Shown piece after piece: positions 28,808 to 37,074 of a stretch of DNA of 64,000 nucleotides. Source of the stretch: Fimbriiglobus ruber. GTDB lineage: Bacteria > Planctomycetota > Planctomycetia > Gemmatales > Gemmataceae. The DNA lies in assembly GCF_002197845.1 (NCBI RefSeq), contig NZ_NIDE01000004.1, positions 310,001-374,000 on the forward strand, read 5' to 3'. A program made the position numbers and the translations under genes. Under the pieces are notes generated by a model that worked only from the letters and a program-made list of their open reading frames with translations, had not been told where the DNA came from and made no database searches. Every line of letters begins with the position of its first letter. The stretch's first letter is position 1.

Positions 28808-30481
28808 ATGACCACCCGCCTCCCCGCACTCTTGCTCGCCATCCTGGTCCTCGGGTCCGCCTCCGTCGCCCGCGCCGCTGATCCGCCGGGGCCGGTCAAG
28901 GTGTTCGTCCTTGCCGGCCAGTCGAACATGGAAGGGCAGGCGGTCGCGGACCTGACGGGGGAGAACTATAACGACGGCAAAGGAACCTTGAAGGTCTTAC
29001 TCGACGACCCGGCGAAAGCCCCGCTCGTTAAACACCTCCGCACTGAGAAAGGCGAATGGGCTGTCCGCGACGACGTATGGGTCCGCTACCGGCGGGAGAA
29101 CATGCCGCTCCTCGCCGGGCCGCTGACGGTCGGGTTCAGTGTGTACGGCGGTTCGCACCACTTCGGCCCGGAGTTGCAGTTCGGCCACGTCGTCGGCGAC
29201 TACTTCCCCAACCAGGTGCTGCTCGTCAAGACCGCGTGGGGAGGTAAGAGCCTGTACCAAGACTTCCGCCCGCCGAGTTCCGGCGGCCAAGTCGGCCCGT
29301 ACTACACGAAGATGATCGCCGAGGTCCGCGAAGCCCTGGCAAATATCAAAGCCGACTTCCCGGGATATGCCGATCAAGGGTACGAACTCGCCGGGTTCGT
29401 GTGGTATCAGGGGTGGAACGACGGGGTCGATCCGAAGCGGGCCATTCCCGAATACGAGCAAAATCTGGTCAATCTCATCCGCGACGTACGCAAGGAATTC
29501 AACGCCCCAAGTCTGCCGGTCGTGGTCGGCGAATTGACCGGCCCGTGGGTGGACGCGCCCGGCGAATGGACGACCCTTCGGAAGGCACAGGCCGCCGCGG
29601 CGACGCGTCCGGAATTCCTGGGGACCGTGCGGTTCGTCCCGACCCACGACTTCGTCCGCCCGGCCCAGGAGTCGCCGAACCCCGGCCACGGGCACCACGA
29701 GTTCGGCAACGCCGAAACCTACGTTCTGGTCGGTGGGGCTCTGGGCAAAGGGATGGTCGATCTGTTCTCGACGAAGCCGGTGAATCAGCCCGCGCCGCCC
29801 GCACCGAAGAAAACGCCCGAGCTTCCGAAACCCACGTCGCACACCCTCAAGTCGATCGAGGGCTGGACCATCCGCGTGGACGACCGCCTCCTGACAGAAC
29901 CGGACGCCGATCTCGGGGCGCGCACGCTCCGGTTTCTCGAAAGCAAGCTGAGCGACATCAAGGTGGTGGTGCCCGCGTACCACGTGAAGAAGTTCCAGAC
30001 CGTGCCCATCGTGCTCGACCTGACGCACGGGCATCTGAGCTCGATGCAGTACCACCCCAGTGCCGATTGGCTCCGGGCGAACGGGTACGCGGCCGACCTG
30101 GCGAAGTGCGTCCACCTGCCCCACGCCGCGGACGTGGCAACCCCGCGGAACATCCGCGAGCAGCCGTGGTCGATCCTCCACGAACTGGCCCACGCCTATC
30201 ACGACCAGGTACTCGGCTTCGACGAGCAGCGAATCCTGGAGGCTTACGAGCGGTACAAGAAGAGCGGTCGGGGGGAAAAAACCCTGTTGTACGACGGCCG
30301 CCGGGTGCCCCACTACGCCCTGACCGACCACAAGGAATTCTTCGCCGAAATGACCGAGAGTTACTTCGGATCGAACGACTTCTTCCCGTTCAACCGCGCC
30401 GAATTGAAAGAATCGGAGCCGGAGATTTACGACCTGATGGTCCACATTTGGGAGTCGCCGCCTCCGAAGAAGAAGCCGTAA
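28808..30481 (+). CDS. Sialate O-acetylesterase-like (SGNH) domain fused to an HELAH metallopeptidase-like domain
   Basis: Exported protein of 557 residues. A signal peptide (about 1-24, ending ARAA) leads into an SGNH-type carbohydrate esterase domain of the SASA family (about 28-330): VFVLAGQSNMEG holds the Ser nucleophile, and FVWYQGWND and HHEFGNAETY carry later family blocks. A Pro/Lys-rich linker (APPAPKKTPELPKP) joins a C-terminal domain with HELAHAYHDQ (His458, Glu459, His462) and a downstream acidic motif DHKEFFAEMTESYFG, as in zinc metallopeptidases of the anthrax lethal factor type. The fusion suggests a two-step attack on acetylated glycoconjugates. The start follows the internal ATG before MTTRLPALLL. 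Confidence 0.85.
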   Translation: MTTRLPALLLAILVLGSASVARAADPPGPVKVFVLAGQSNMEGQAVADLTGENYNDGKGTLKVLLDDPAKAPLVKHLRTEKGEWAVRDDVWVRYRRENMPLLAGPLTVGFSVYGGSHHFGPELQFGHVVGDYFPNQVLLVKTAWGGKSLYQDFRPPSSGGQVGPYYTKMIAEVREALANIKADFPGYADQGYELAGFVWYQGWNDGVDPKRAIPEYEQNLVNLIRDVRKEFNAPSLPVVVGELTGPWVDAPGEWTTLRKAQAAAATRPEFLGTVRFVPTHDFVRPAQESPNPGHGHHEFGNAETYVLVGGALGKGMVDLFSTKPVNQPAPPAPKKTPELPKPTSHTLKSIEGWTIRVDDRLLTEPDADLGARTLRFLESKLSDIKVVVPAYHVKKFQTVPIVLDLTHGHLSSMQYHPSADWLRANGYAADLAKCVHLPHAADVATPRNIREQPWSILHELAHAYHDQVLGFDEQRILEAYERYKKSGRGEKTLLYDGRRVPHYALTDHKEFFAEMTESYFGSNDFFPFNRAELKESEPEIYDLMVHIWESPPPKKKP

Positions 30482-30577
30482 ACGCAACGACGAAGCAGGG
30501 GGTCTTATGGTGGGCGGGCCGTTCCGAGCCGGGCGCTCGGTCGTAACCTGCTCCAGTCATGCCGTATTGAGAGAACC

Positions 30578-31285
30578 ATGTCCGCGCCTATTAACCCGCC
30601 CCCGCTCCTCCAGACCACGGTCGGAGATTTCCCCCTCGGCGAGTGCCGGCTGGCGGTCGGCGGTCGGGAGCGGTCGGTGTCGTACACCGCCGCGGTCGTC
30701 ACCCGCGAGGACGAGAGCCAATTCCTGACTGACCGGGCCGACGGGCTGCCTTACGGCGTCGCCCTGTGGCCGGCCGCCATCGCGTTGGCCCACGAGCTGG
30801 CTATCCGGGCCGACGAGTTCCGCGGGCGGTCCGTTCTGGAGTTGGGGGCCGGGACAGGTTTGCCGGGAATCGTGGCGGTATCCTACGGGGCGGTGGTCGC
30901 CCAGACCGACCGGCAAGAACTGGCCCTCCACCTGTGCCGACTGAACGGCGACCGAAACCGGGCGGCCGGTGTCGAATACCGTCTGGCCGACTGGACCGCC
31001 TGGGGCGACGACCGCCGTTACGACTGGATCATCGGGTCCGACATCCTGTATGCGGACACCTTTCACCCTCACCTGCGGCGGATCTTCGAGACCAACCTGA
31101 CGGCCGGCGGGCGGGTACTGCTGGCCGACCCGTACCGGGCTGACAGCCTGCCGCTACTGGAAAGTCTGGAGACCAACGGATGGCGGGTCGCGCATTCCCG
31201 GTGGTCCATCGGGGAGGGAACGGCAGCCCGGCCGATCGCGGTCTACGAACTGTCCCCGCCGCGGGCTGGTGAGAACGGGTCGTGA
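30578..31285 (+). CDS. Class I SAM-dependent methyltransferase (Methyltransf_16-like)
   Basis: Methyltransferase of 235 residues. Before motif I stands PYGVALWPAAIALAHELA, then the SAM motif VLELGAGTGLPG near residue 87; later blocks are YDWIIGSDILYADTFHP and GRVLLADPYR. This arrangement matches the lysine/nicotinamide methyltransferase-like family (Methyltransf_16). The last 4 nt overlap the start of the next gene (GTGA), so translation of the two is coupled. The acceptor is not known; pairing with an ATP-grasp-like protein hints at joint modification of one substrate. Confidence 0.85.
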   Translation: MSAPINPPPLLQTTVGDFPLGECRLAVGGRERSVSYTAAVVTREDESQFLTDRADGLPYGVALWPAAIALAHELAIRADEFRGRSVLELGAGTGLPGIVAVSYGAVVAQTDRQELALHLCRLNGDRNRAAGVEYRLADWTAWGDDRRYDWIIGSDILYADTFHPHLRRIFETNLTAGGRVLLADPYRADSLPLLESLETNGWRVAHSRWSIGEGTAARPIAVYELSPPRAGENGS

Positions 31286-32769
31286 CTGGCGTAGCGGCCG
31301 GCCGTCTCGTCGCGCTCTTCCCACACGACCGCGGTCCCGCCGAGGCTGTCCGGGTGGTCGCGTTGGGGGAACTTCGGGAATGGCCCGCGCTCTGGGTCGC
31401 GGACACCCGACTCGTGCCGACGATTGGGGACGAGAGATTGGAGTCGGTGGTCCGCCAGCATCCCGACCGGTTCCGGTATTTCTCGGCAATCGACCCTGCC
31501 TACCCCTACGTACCCCTTCTGCGGACTGACCGGGAAGAAGTGCCCGCGACTCGCGACCCTTCGGACCCCCGGTTGCCACCCGGTACCGGTATTCGCGACA
31601 AGGTCTGGCAGCGGTTGGTCGTCGAGGAGATGGGGCACCTTTCCCAACCCGGGTTCGCCGTCATGATCGGGAGTCGGGTTGAAGGATGCAGTGCCCCGTG
31701 GCTCGTCCGGGTGGGCGCAGTCGACTGCCGGCCGACCGCTGCCACCCTCCGCTCCGCTGCCGTGCCAGGCGCCATCATCGTGGTAGAAGGGGTCGATGCC
31801 GGCTTCGCGGCCGAGGTCCGGACTGACGGCGTCCGGGTGGTGTCCCGGAACTCACACGTGGCGGCACGTCTGAACGGAGCCGCCGAGCATCTGGTGCCTC
31901 TCGCTCAATGGAACCAATTCGTTTCGGACCTGTGCGAGCAACCACTTCCCCTCGGAATCACGAAGGCCGCATACAACCCCGCAGCCGAGTTGGGCGACGC
32001 CCTGCGCGAGTGTCCGGGCTCGTACATCCTGAAGCCCCGGTACGGGTCGAACGGCGTCGGCGTCGTCCGCATCGTGAGCCACGCGGACGGGAGCCTGACC
32101 GCCGAAAGTGACTGCCCCGACACGGCCTTGTATCTGGAGGAGTTCCCACACGACCCTCGGCAGCGGGGGCGAGACGTGATCGCGGCCGCCGCAACCCACC
32201 GGCCGCGGTTCGTCGACCGGGCCAGCGCGGGCCTGCCGGAGTGGGCGATGGGGCTGTCGATCCTCGAAGAAGAGATCCGCCAGGACCGGGCCGACGGGTC
32301 GCTCTTCGAGCCACGGATCGTTGTTCAGCGGATGAAGACGGACTCGGGCGAAACCTTTGCCATCATCGGGGCGATCTGCAAGCGGATCGACACGTCTGTT
32401 GGGGCGTCGGTCGCCCGCGACTTTCGGGAAGAACCGCTGGACGTGTCGCTCGGCCGGTTCCTCCGCCCGCGTGTCCCGTCGGCGGATCTGACCGACTGGG
32501 TCCGTCGGGTTCGCAACGAGATCTTTGCGGCCGGCGAGCGCGTGCGGGATGTGGTCGTTCCACTCGTCGAGGCCCGAGGGGCACGCATCCACCAGTTCGG
32601 GATCGATTGCCGGCTCTGTTGGAACCAGGCGGAACACCGGGTTGCGTTCCCGTTCCTGGAGTTTCAGTTCGGGATCGGCCGAATCGACCAGACCGCGTTG
32701 GACACATCGCTCGTTGGCTACCAGACTGGGGAGCAACTCCGGAGCAGGTTCGGGCCGGAGACCGGGTGA
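31282..32769 (+). CDS. ATP-grasp-like protein, uncharacterised
   Basis: Protein of 495 residues starting at a GTG that overlaps the preceding stop. The C-terminal half resembles an ATP-grasp ligase: a Gly-rich ATP loop after a Lys (SYILKPRYGSNGVGVVRI), a later EPRIVVQRMK segment and ETFAIIGAICKRID, and a metal-site-like region IDCRLCWNQ...FLEFQF. The N-terminal half is an unrecognised domain. The motif match is by eye and remote, closest to YheC/YheD-like or glutathione synthetase-like folds. If correct it would form an amide or ester bond with ATP; partner substrate unknown. Confidence 0.6.
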   Translation: MTGVAAGRLVALFPHDRGPAEAVRVVALGELREWPALWVADTRLVPTIGDERLESVVRQHPDRFRYFSAIDPAYPYVPLLRTDREEVPATRDPSDPRLPPGTGIRDKVWQRLVVEEMGHLSQPGFAVMIGSRVEGCSAPWLVRVGAVDCRPTAATLRSAAVPGAIIVVEGVDAGFAAEVRTDGVRVVSRNSHVAARLNGAAEHLVPLAQWNQFVSDLCEQPLPLGITKAAYNPAAELGDALRECPGSYILKPRYGSNGVGVVRIVSHADGSLTAESDCPDTALYLEEFPHDPRQRGRDVIAAAATHRPRFVDRASAGLPEWAMGLSILEEEIRQDRADGSLFEPRIVVQRMKTDSGETFAIIGAICKRIDTSVGASVARDFREEPLDVSLGRFLRPRVPSADLTDWVRRVRNEIFAAGERVRDVVVPLVEARGARIHQFGIDCRLCWNQAEHRVAFPFLEFQFGIGRIDQTALDTSLVGYQTGEQLRSRFGPETG

Positions 32770-32864
32770 CGGGAGTTTCGGGGAAAGCGGCCGCGGCGGC
32801 ACTAGAATGACGACCGCCGCCGGGCACTTCCCGTCCCGTCAGTGATCACCGTTCAGGAGCCACG

Positions 32865-33899
32865 ATGTCCGTATCCGGTCCCTCACCCGACTTGTTCTTC
32901 GACACGATCGGTGCCTTCCAGCGCACGGAAGCCCTGCGGGCGGCTATCGATCTCGACCTGTTCACCCACGTCGCCGCCGGCCGATGCACGGCCGACGAGA
33001 TGGCGGCCGCTTGCCAGGCGTCTCCGCGGGGCGTCCGCATTCTGGCGGACTACCTGACCCTCATCGGGTTCCTCCGCAAGCAAGACGACCGCTACGCCCT
33101 GACGCCCGACTCGGACGCCTTTCTCAATCGGAACTCGCCGGCCTACCTCGGCGGGGTGGTCGAGTTCCTGCTCACCCCGGACCTGCGGGAGTGCTTCAGC
33201 ACCCTGACGGCGGCCGTCCGCCAAGGCGGGACGGCGAGTTCGAGCGAGGGAACGGTCTCGCCCGACAACCCGGTCTGGGTGGCGTTCGCCCGCTCGATGG
33301 GGCCGATGATGCGGCTCCCGGCCGAGCGACTGGCCGGGCTGGTCGGCGGCGACCTGGACAGGCCGCTCCGCGTCCTGGACAGGCCGCTCCGCGTCCTGGA
33401 CGTGGCCGCGGGGCACGGGCTGTTCGGAATCACCATCGCCCGGCATTATCCGCAGGCAGTCGTTACCGCCCTGGATTGGGCGAACGTACTGGCGGTGGCG
33501 GCCGAGAACGCCGGACACGCGGGCGTTGCCGACCGGCTGACGCTGCTCCCGGGGAGCGCGTTCGACGTGGATTGGGGTGGCCCTTACGACATCGTCCTGT
33601 TGACCAACTTCCTGCACCACTTCGACGTACCCACGTGTGAGCGGTTGGCGGCGAAGGCCCACGCCGCCCTCGCGGACGGGGGCCGCGCGATTACCCTCGA
33701 ATTCGTTCCGAACCCGGACCGAGTTTCCCCGGCAGCCACGGCCGGGTTTGCCCTGACCATGCTCGCCACCACGGCCCGCGGGGACGCCTACACGTTCGCG
33801 GAGTACGAGCAAATCTTCGCGCGTGCCGGGTTCGCCCGTAGCGAGTTTCACCCGTTCCCGCCGACCGCCCAACAGGCTATCGTGTCGCACAAAAGTTAA
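32865..33899 (+). CDS. O-methyltransferase with N-terminal dimerisation domain
   Basis: Methyltransferase of 344 residues of the acetylserotonin/caffeate O-methyltransferase type. Residues 1-85 form a winged-helix dimerisation domain (ALRAAIDLDLFTHVAAG, GVRILADYLTLIGFL). SAM motif I is VLDVAAGHGLFG, later motifs are NFLHHFD and DGGRAITLEF, near its end AYTFAEYEQIFARAGF. Just before motif I a 7-residue unit (DRPLRVL) is duplicated exactly, from a 21-bp tandem repeat in the DNA. It follows the ATP-grasp-like gene by 95 nt on the same strand, so the three may form one transcript. Confidence 0.85.
   Translation: MSVSGPSPDLFFDTIGAFQRTEALRAAIDLDLFTHVAAGRCTADEMAAACQASPRGVRILADYLTLIGFLRKQDDRYALTPDSDAFLNRNSPAYLGGVVEFLLTPDLRECFSTLTAAVRQGGTASSSEGTVSPDNPVWVAFARSMGPMMRLPAERLAGLVGGDLDRPLRVLDRPLRVLDVAAGHGLFGITIARHYPQAVVTALDWANVLAVAAENAGHAGVADRLTLLPGSAFDVDWGGPYDIVLLTNFLHHFDVPTCERLAAKAHAALADGGRAITLEFVPNPDRVSPAATAGFALTMLATTARGDAYTFAEYEQIFARAGFARSEFHPFPPTAQQAIVSHKS
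33353..33401. repeat. 21-bp tandem duplication inside the O-methyltransferase gene
   Basis: The unit cctggacaggccgctccgcg(t) occurs at 33353-33373 and again exactly at 33374-33394, followed by 7 bases of a third copy. It adds seven residues in frame immediately before SAM motif I. Confidence 0.9.
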
Positions 33900-33931
33900 A
33901 CACTCCGCGGGACCTGACCGCGATCCCAGGC

Positions 33932-34023
33932 AGTGCGCCAATTTGGAGTGCGGTGTTTGATCGCCGCTTTTGCTTTCAAAAACCAAAGCTGCGGTCAAGC
34001 GCCGCACTCCAAATTTGCGCACT
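33932..34023. repeat. Long imperfect palindrome (gtgcgccaatttggagtgcgg type)
   Basis: Arms of about 43 bp (33932-33974 and 33981-34023) are reverse complements with few mismatches; the outer 20 bp differ at one position. It lies between the O-methyltransferase and mutarotase-like genes and contains no coding frame. The outer motif tttggagtgcgg with inner gcggtcaag is a MITE/REP-like arrangement, likely dispersed in the genome. Confidence 0.85.
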
Positions 34024-34080
34024 CTCTTCCCGCGACGTCCGACACGCGCGTCGCTTCTCCCCTCCCTTCTGGAGCCCGAC

Positions 34081-35082
34081 ATGGTCCCACGATTTTTACT
34101 GGTCGTCTCGTTTGTCGCGGTCGGAATACCGATCGGCATCGCAACGGCCGAAGAGCCGACCGCCCGCGAGGTCACGTTCCACGGCTACACCAAGGCCGTC
34201 GAACTCAAGCTCGGGAATACGCGGACGGTACTCTGTCCCCAGGCTGGCGGACGGGTGCTGGAGTTCTCGGTCGGCGGAGCCGACGCGATGTACCTCGACG
34301 ACGCCGAGAAGCAGTGGCAGCCGGGCAAGGCCGCATCGATCTCCGCGGGCCGGTTCGATTACGGACCGGAGTTGACCGTCGTCGCACACCCGAAGGCGTG
34401 GGCCGGCGAGTGGACGGCCGAGATCACGAAGGCCAATTCAGTGAAGTTGACCAGCCCTTCGGAGGACGCCGGGATTCAACTGGTACGGGAGTACCGGTTG
34501 ATACCCCACGACAAACTCGTGGGGCTGTCGTGCCGGCAGACAATGACCAACGTCGGGCGGGAGACGCGGGAGGTGTGCCACTGGGGGCGCTCGTTCTCTC
34601 CGGGCGGCGGCATTTGCGTAATCCCGCTCGGCGACCGACCGAGCCGGTTCCCGAGCAAGTACGCGATGTACGAAGAGGGGACGATCATCAACGTGAAGGC
34701 GGCCGACGACCAGATCCGGGTGCGCGACGGATTCCTGGAAATCCTGGCCCCGCCGCGGAAGCCGAAACTCGGGTTCGACACCTACGCCGGGTGGCTCGCA
34801 TATGTGATGCCCAACGACACCGTGTTCGTGAAGCGGTTCCCGGCCCACCCCGACCGCGTGTACAACGAAGCGGCCGGGCTGACCCTCTCGGTCTGGTACC
34901 CGACCGGCCCGCGGATCGAACTCGAACCGATCGGCCCGCGGGAGCGGTTGAAGTCGGGCGAGTCGGCGTCGTTCACCGAAGAGTGGTGGCTGCTGTCACA
35001 CCCCTTCCCGAAGAAGGGGCAACAGCTCGACCTGAAGGCCCTGGCCGAAAAAGTCGTCGAGCAAACGGCCGCCCCGAAGTAG
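34081..35082 (+). CDS. Secreted mutarotase-like (DUF4380-type) protein
   Basis: Protein of 333 residues with a signal peptide (about 1-23, ending IATA). The mature part is beta-rich and begins with a segment LGNTRTVLCPQAGGRVLEFSVGG, matching the galactose mutarotase-like superfamily (DUF4380-type). The start ATG at 34081 follows a gap that holds the long palindrome; the longer upstream frame reads through that palindrome and is rejected. Substrate unknown; a sugar-handling role is inferred from fold only. Confidence 0.72.
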   Translation: MVPRFLLVVSFVAVGIPIGIATAEEPTAREVTFHGYTKAVELKLGNTRTVLCPQAGGRVLEFSVGGADAMYLDDAEKQWQPGKAASISAGRFDYGPELTVVAHPKAWAGEWTAEITKANSVKLTSPSEDAGIQLVREYRLIPHDKLVGLSCRQTMTNVGRETREVCHWGRSFSPGGGICVIPLGDRPSRFPSKYAMYEEGTIINVKAADDQIRVRDGFLEILAPPRKPKLGFDTYAGWLAYVMPNDTVFVKRFPAHPDRVYNEAAGLTLSVWYPTGPRIELEPIGPRERLKSGESASFTEEWWLLSHPFPKKGQQLDLKALAEKVVEQTAAPK

Positions 35083-35132
35083 CGGCCGCGACCCCGCGAA
35101 GAACAGCTCACGTCAGAAGTCGCAGGGCAAGC

Positions 35133-36146
35133 TTACTTCTTGAGGTGATCGATCAGGTATGCGTTTGCGCTCGGGAACTGGCTGTTGGGGTCGGTGTTGG
35201 AGTGGAAAACCACGTCGATCCCGGTCGCTTTGAGCTTCTCGGCCAGCTTGATGCCGAGGATCGGCGAGTGGGTCGGGTCCGGGTGGGACTCGCCCACCTT
35301 CGCCCCCTTGACGCCGCCGTAGTACAGACCGATCGGCGGGTCATCCTTGGTGACGTGGGTGATCGGCGAGTATTCCTTGATCCACGGCTCCAGTTTGTCC
35401 CGCTGTTTCTCCACCTCATCCAGGTTTTTCAGCCCGAACGCGTGCGCGCCGTAGGTGTAGTTCGGCAGCCACTCGCGGACTTCTTTCGGATCGAGTGAGA
35501 CCTGAGCCCCGTTTACGGCGGCGCAGTAGAGGCGGGTCGACTCCTGGGCGACCGGGTCACTGCTCTTCGGGTCGGCCATGTCCTCGTGGAACGCCAGCCA
35601 AAGGGACGAGCAACCGCCGGCCGACCCGCCGGTGGCCCCGATCCGCACCTTGTCGATGTTCCATTCGCCGGCCTTGGAACGGACGAACTGGAGCGCCCGG
35701 GCCGCGTCTTCGAGCGGGGCCTTGACCGGCGGCATGACCTTCTGGGCGTTCGCCTGGGCCATCAGCCGGTAGTTGATGGTGACCACCGAGATGCCCTTGT
35801 CGAGGAAGCCTTTGACACTCCCGTAGTAACCACTCTTGTCTCCGCCCGACCAACCGCCGCCGTGGATGCAGAAAACGAGGGGCGTCGGCTTGTCGGACTT
35901 GGCCTGCCAGAAGTCGAGAACCTGGCGTTCGAGCGGCCCGTAGGCGACGTTCGCCGCGGTCGGCGGGATGGCCGGAACCGGGAGCTTCTTTTCGTCTTTC
36001 TTCTCGTCTTTCTTGGTGGTCTTTGTGTCTTTCGAGTCCTGAACTTTCTTTTCGTCTTTCTTGGCGTCCTTCGCGTCTTGCGCCTGGCTGCTCGCCAGTG
36101 CGGTCAATGCGAACGCGAGGGCCAGGAACAGCAACCTGCGGGCCAT
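35133..36146 (-). CDS. Secreted alpha/beta hydrolase (carboxylesterase-like) with Lys-rich linker
   Basis: Exported hydrolase of 337 residues. A signal peptide (1-22) is followed by a strongly Lys/Asp-rich linker (DAKDAKKDEKKVQDSKDTK, about 24-55), then the catalytic domain. The oxyanion motif FCIHGGGWSGGD and the nucleophile elbow GATGGSAGGCS identify a BD-FAE/carboxylesterase-type enzyme. Late residues HPDPTHSPILG are consistent with the catalytic Asp/His region. The low-complexity linker resembles a cell-wall or surface spacer. Substrate could be an esterified polysaccharide; inference. Confidence 0.85.
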   Translation of the reverse strand: MARRLLFLALAFALTALASSQAQDAKDAKKDEKKVQDSKDTKTTKKDEKKDEKKLPVPAIPPTAANVAYGPLERQVLDFWQAKSDKPTPLVFCIHGGGWSGGDKSGYYGSVKGFLDKGISVVTINYRLMAQANAQKVMPPVKAPLEDAARALQFVRSKAGEWNIDKVRIGATGGSAGGCSSLWLAFHEDMADPKSSDPVAQESTRLYCAAVNGAQVSLDPKEVREWLPNYTYGAHAFGLKNLDEVEKQRDKLEPWIKEYSPITHVTKDDPPIGLYYGGVKGAKVGESHPDPTHSPILGIKLAEKLKATGIDVVFHSNTDPNSQFPSANAYLIDHLKK

Positions 36147-36389
36147 GAGGTCGGCCTCCGGGTGAGAGGGATGAAGTGGTCGGTGGGGCGGGAATACGGT
36201 CAGGCCCAGAAACTACCACAGGGCTCGCCCGCCCGCAACCGGCTGCGTGCGCTCTCCGCGTGGCTGAGTGGCGGCGCCCACGCGATTTCCTGTCGTTGTG
36301 AAGTGAGCAAGCGCGTCCGGTCAGGTTTTATAGGCCATTGACCGGGTGGGGCGATTCTCCGACAATGCACATTCCCGACGGAGACTTGC

Positions 36390-36995
36390 ATGGACAACGC
36401 CCGAACCAGCGTCACCCTGCTAGCCCGGCTCGGCGGGGCCAGTGCGGACGCACCGGCGTGGGGCGAGTTCCTGCGCCGGTACGGCCCGCAGGTTCTCGGG
36501 TGGTGCCGTCACTTTCGCTTGCAAGACGCCGACGCCGAAGACGTCGCCCAGGACGTCCTACTCCGTGTTTCCAAGCAGATGAAGTCGTTCCGATACGACC
36601 CAGGGCGGAGCTTCCGCGGCTGGCTCAAGACGGTCACGCGGGCGGCCTGGGCCGATTGGCTGGAGGCGCGCCGGCGCGGTTTCGTCGGGGGGAGCGGTGA
36701 CACCGCCGCCCGGGCGGCCCTGGAGTCGGTCGCCGCCCGGGACGACCTCGTCAGCCGGCTGGAGGCCGAATTCGACCGGGAACTGCTCGACACGGCGACC
36801 GCGCAGGTCCGGGATCGGGTGGAACCGCAGACCTGGGAAGCGTTCCGGCTCACCGCGATCGACGGGTTGTCCGGCGCCGAGGCGGCCGAGCAGCTGGGGA
36901 TGAAAGTGGCGGCCGTGTACGTGGCCAAGGGGCGCGTGCAGAAGCTCCTCCAGGAGGAGGTCAAGAATCTCGACGTGAGCGAATCGACCGAATGA
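36390..36995 (+). CDS. ECF-type RNA polymerase sigma factor (planctomycete family)
   Basis: Sigma-70 family factor of 201 residues without region 1 or 3. Region 2 reads LQDADAEDVAQDVLLRVSKQ and FRGWLKTVTRAAWADWLE; region 4 has GLSGAEAAEQLGMKVAAVYVAKGRVQKLL. The gene stands 79 nt before the kinase-WD40 gene on the same strand. Sigma factors paired with membrane Ser/Thr kinases are a planctomycete trait; the kinase or its zinc-finger N-terminus may act as regulator of this factor, by inference. Confidence 0.9.
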   Translation: MDNARTSVTLLARLGGASADAPAWGEFLRRYGPQVLGWCRHFRLQDADAEDVAQDVLLRVSKQMKSFRYDPGRSFRGWLKTVTRAAWADWLEARRRGFVGGSGDTAARAALESVAARDDLVSRLEAEFDRELLDTATAQVRDRVEPQTWEAFRLTAIDGLSGAEAAEQLGMKVAAVYVAKGRVQKLLQEEVKNLDVSESTE

Positions 36996-37074
36996 CTTCT
37001 CTGCCCGCACCTGCCCCCGTCCGCCGACCTGATACTGAACACCGCCCGAGCCTGTCACGCCCCGGAACCAACCG

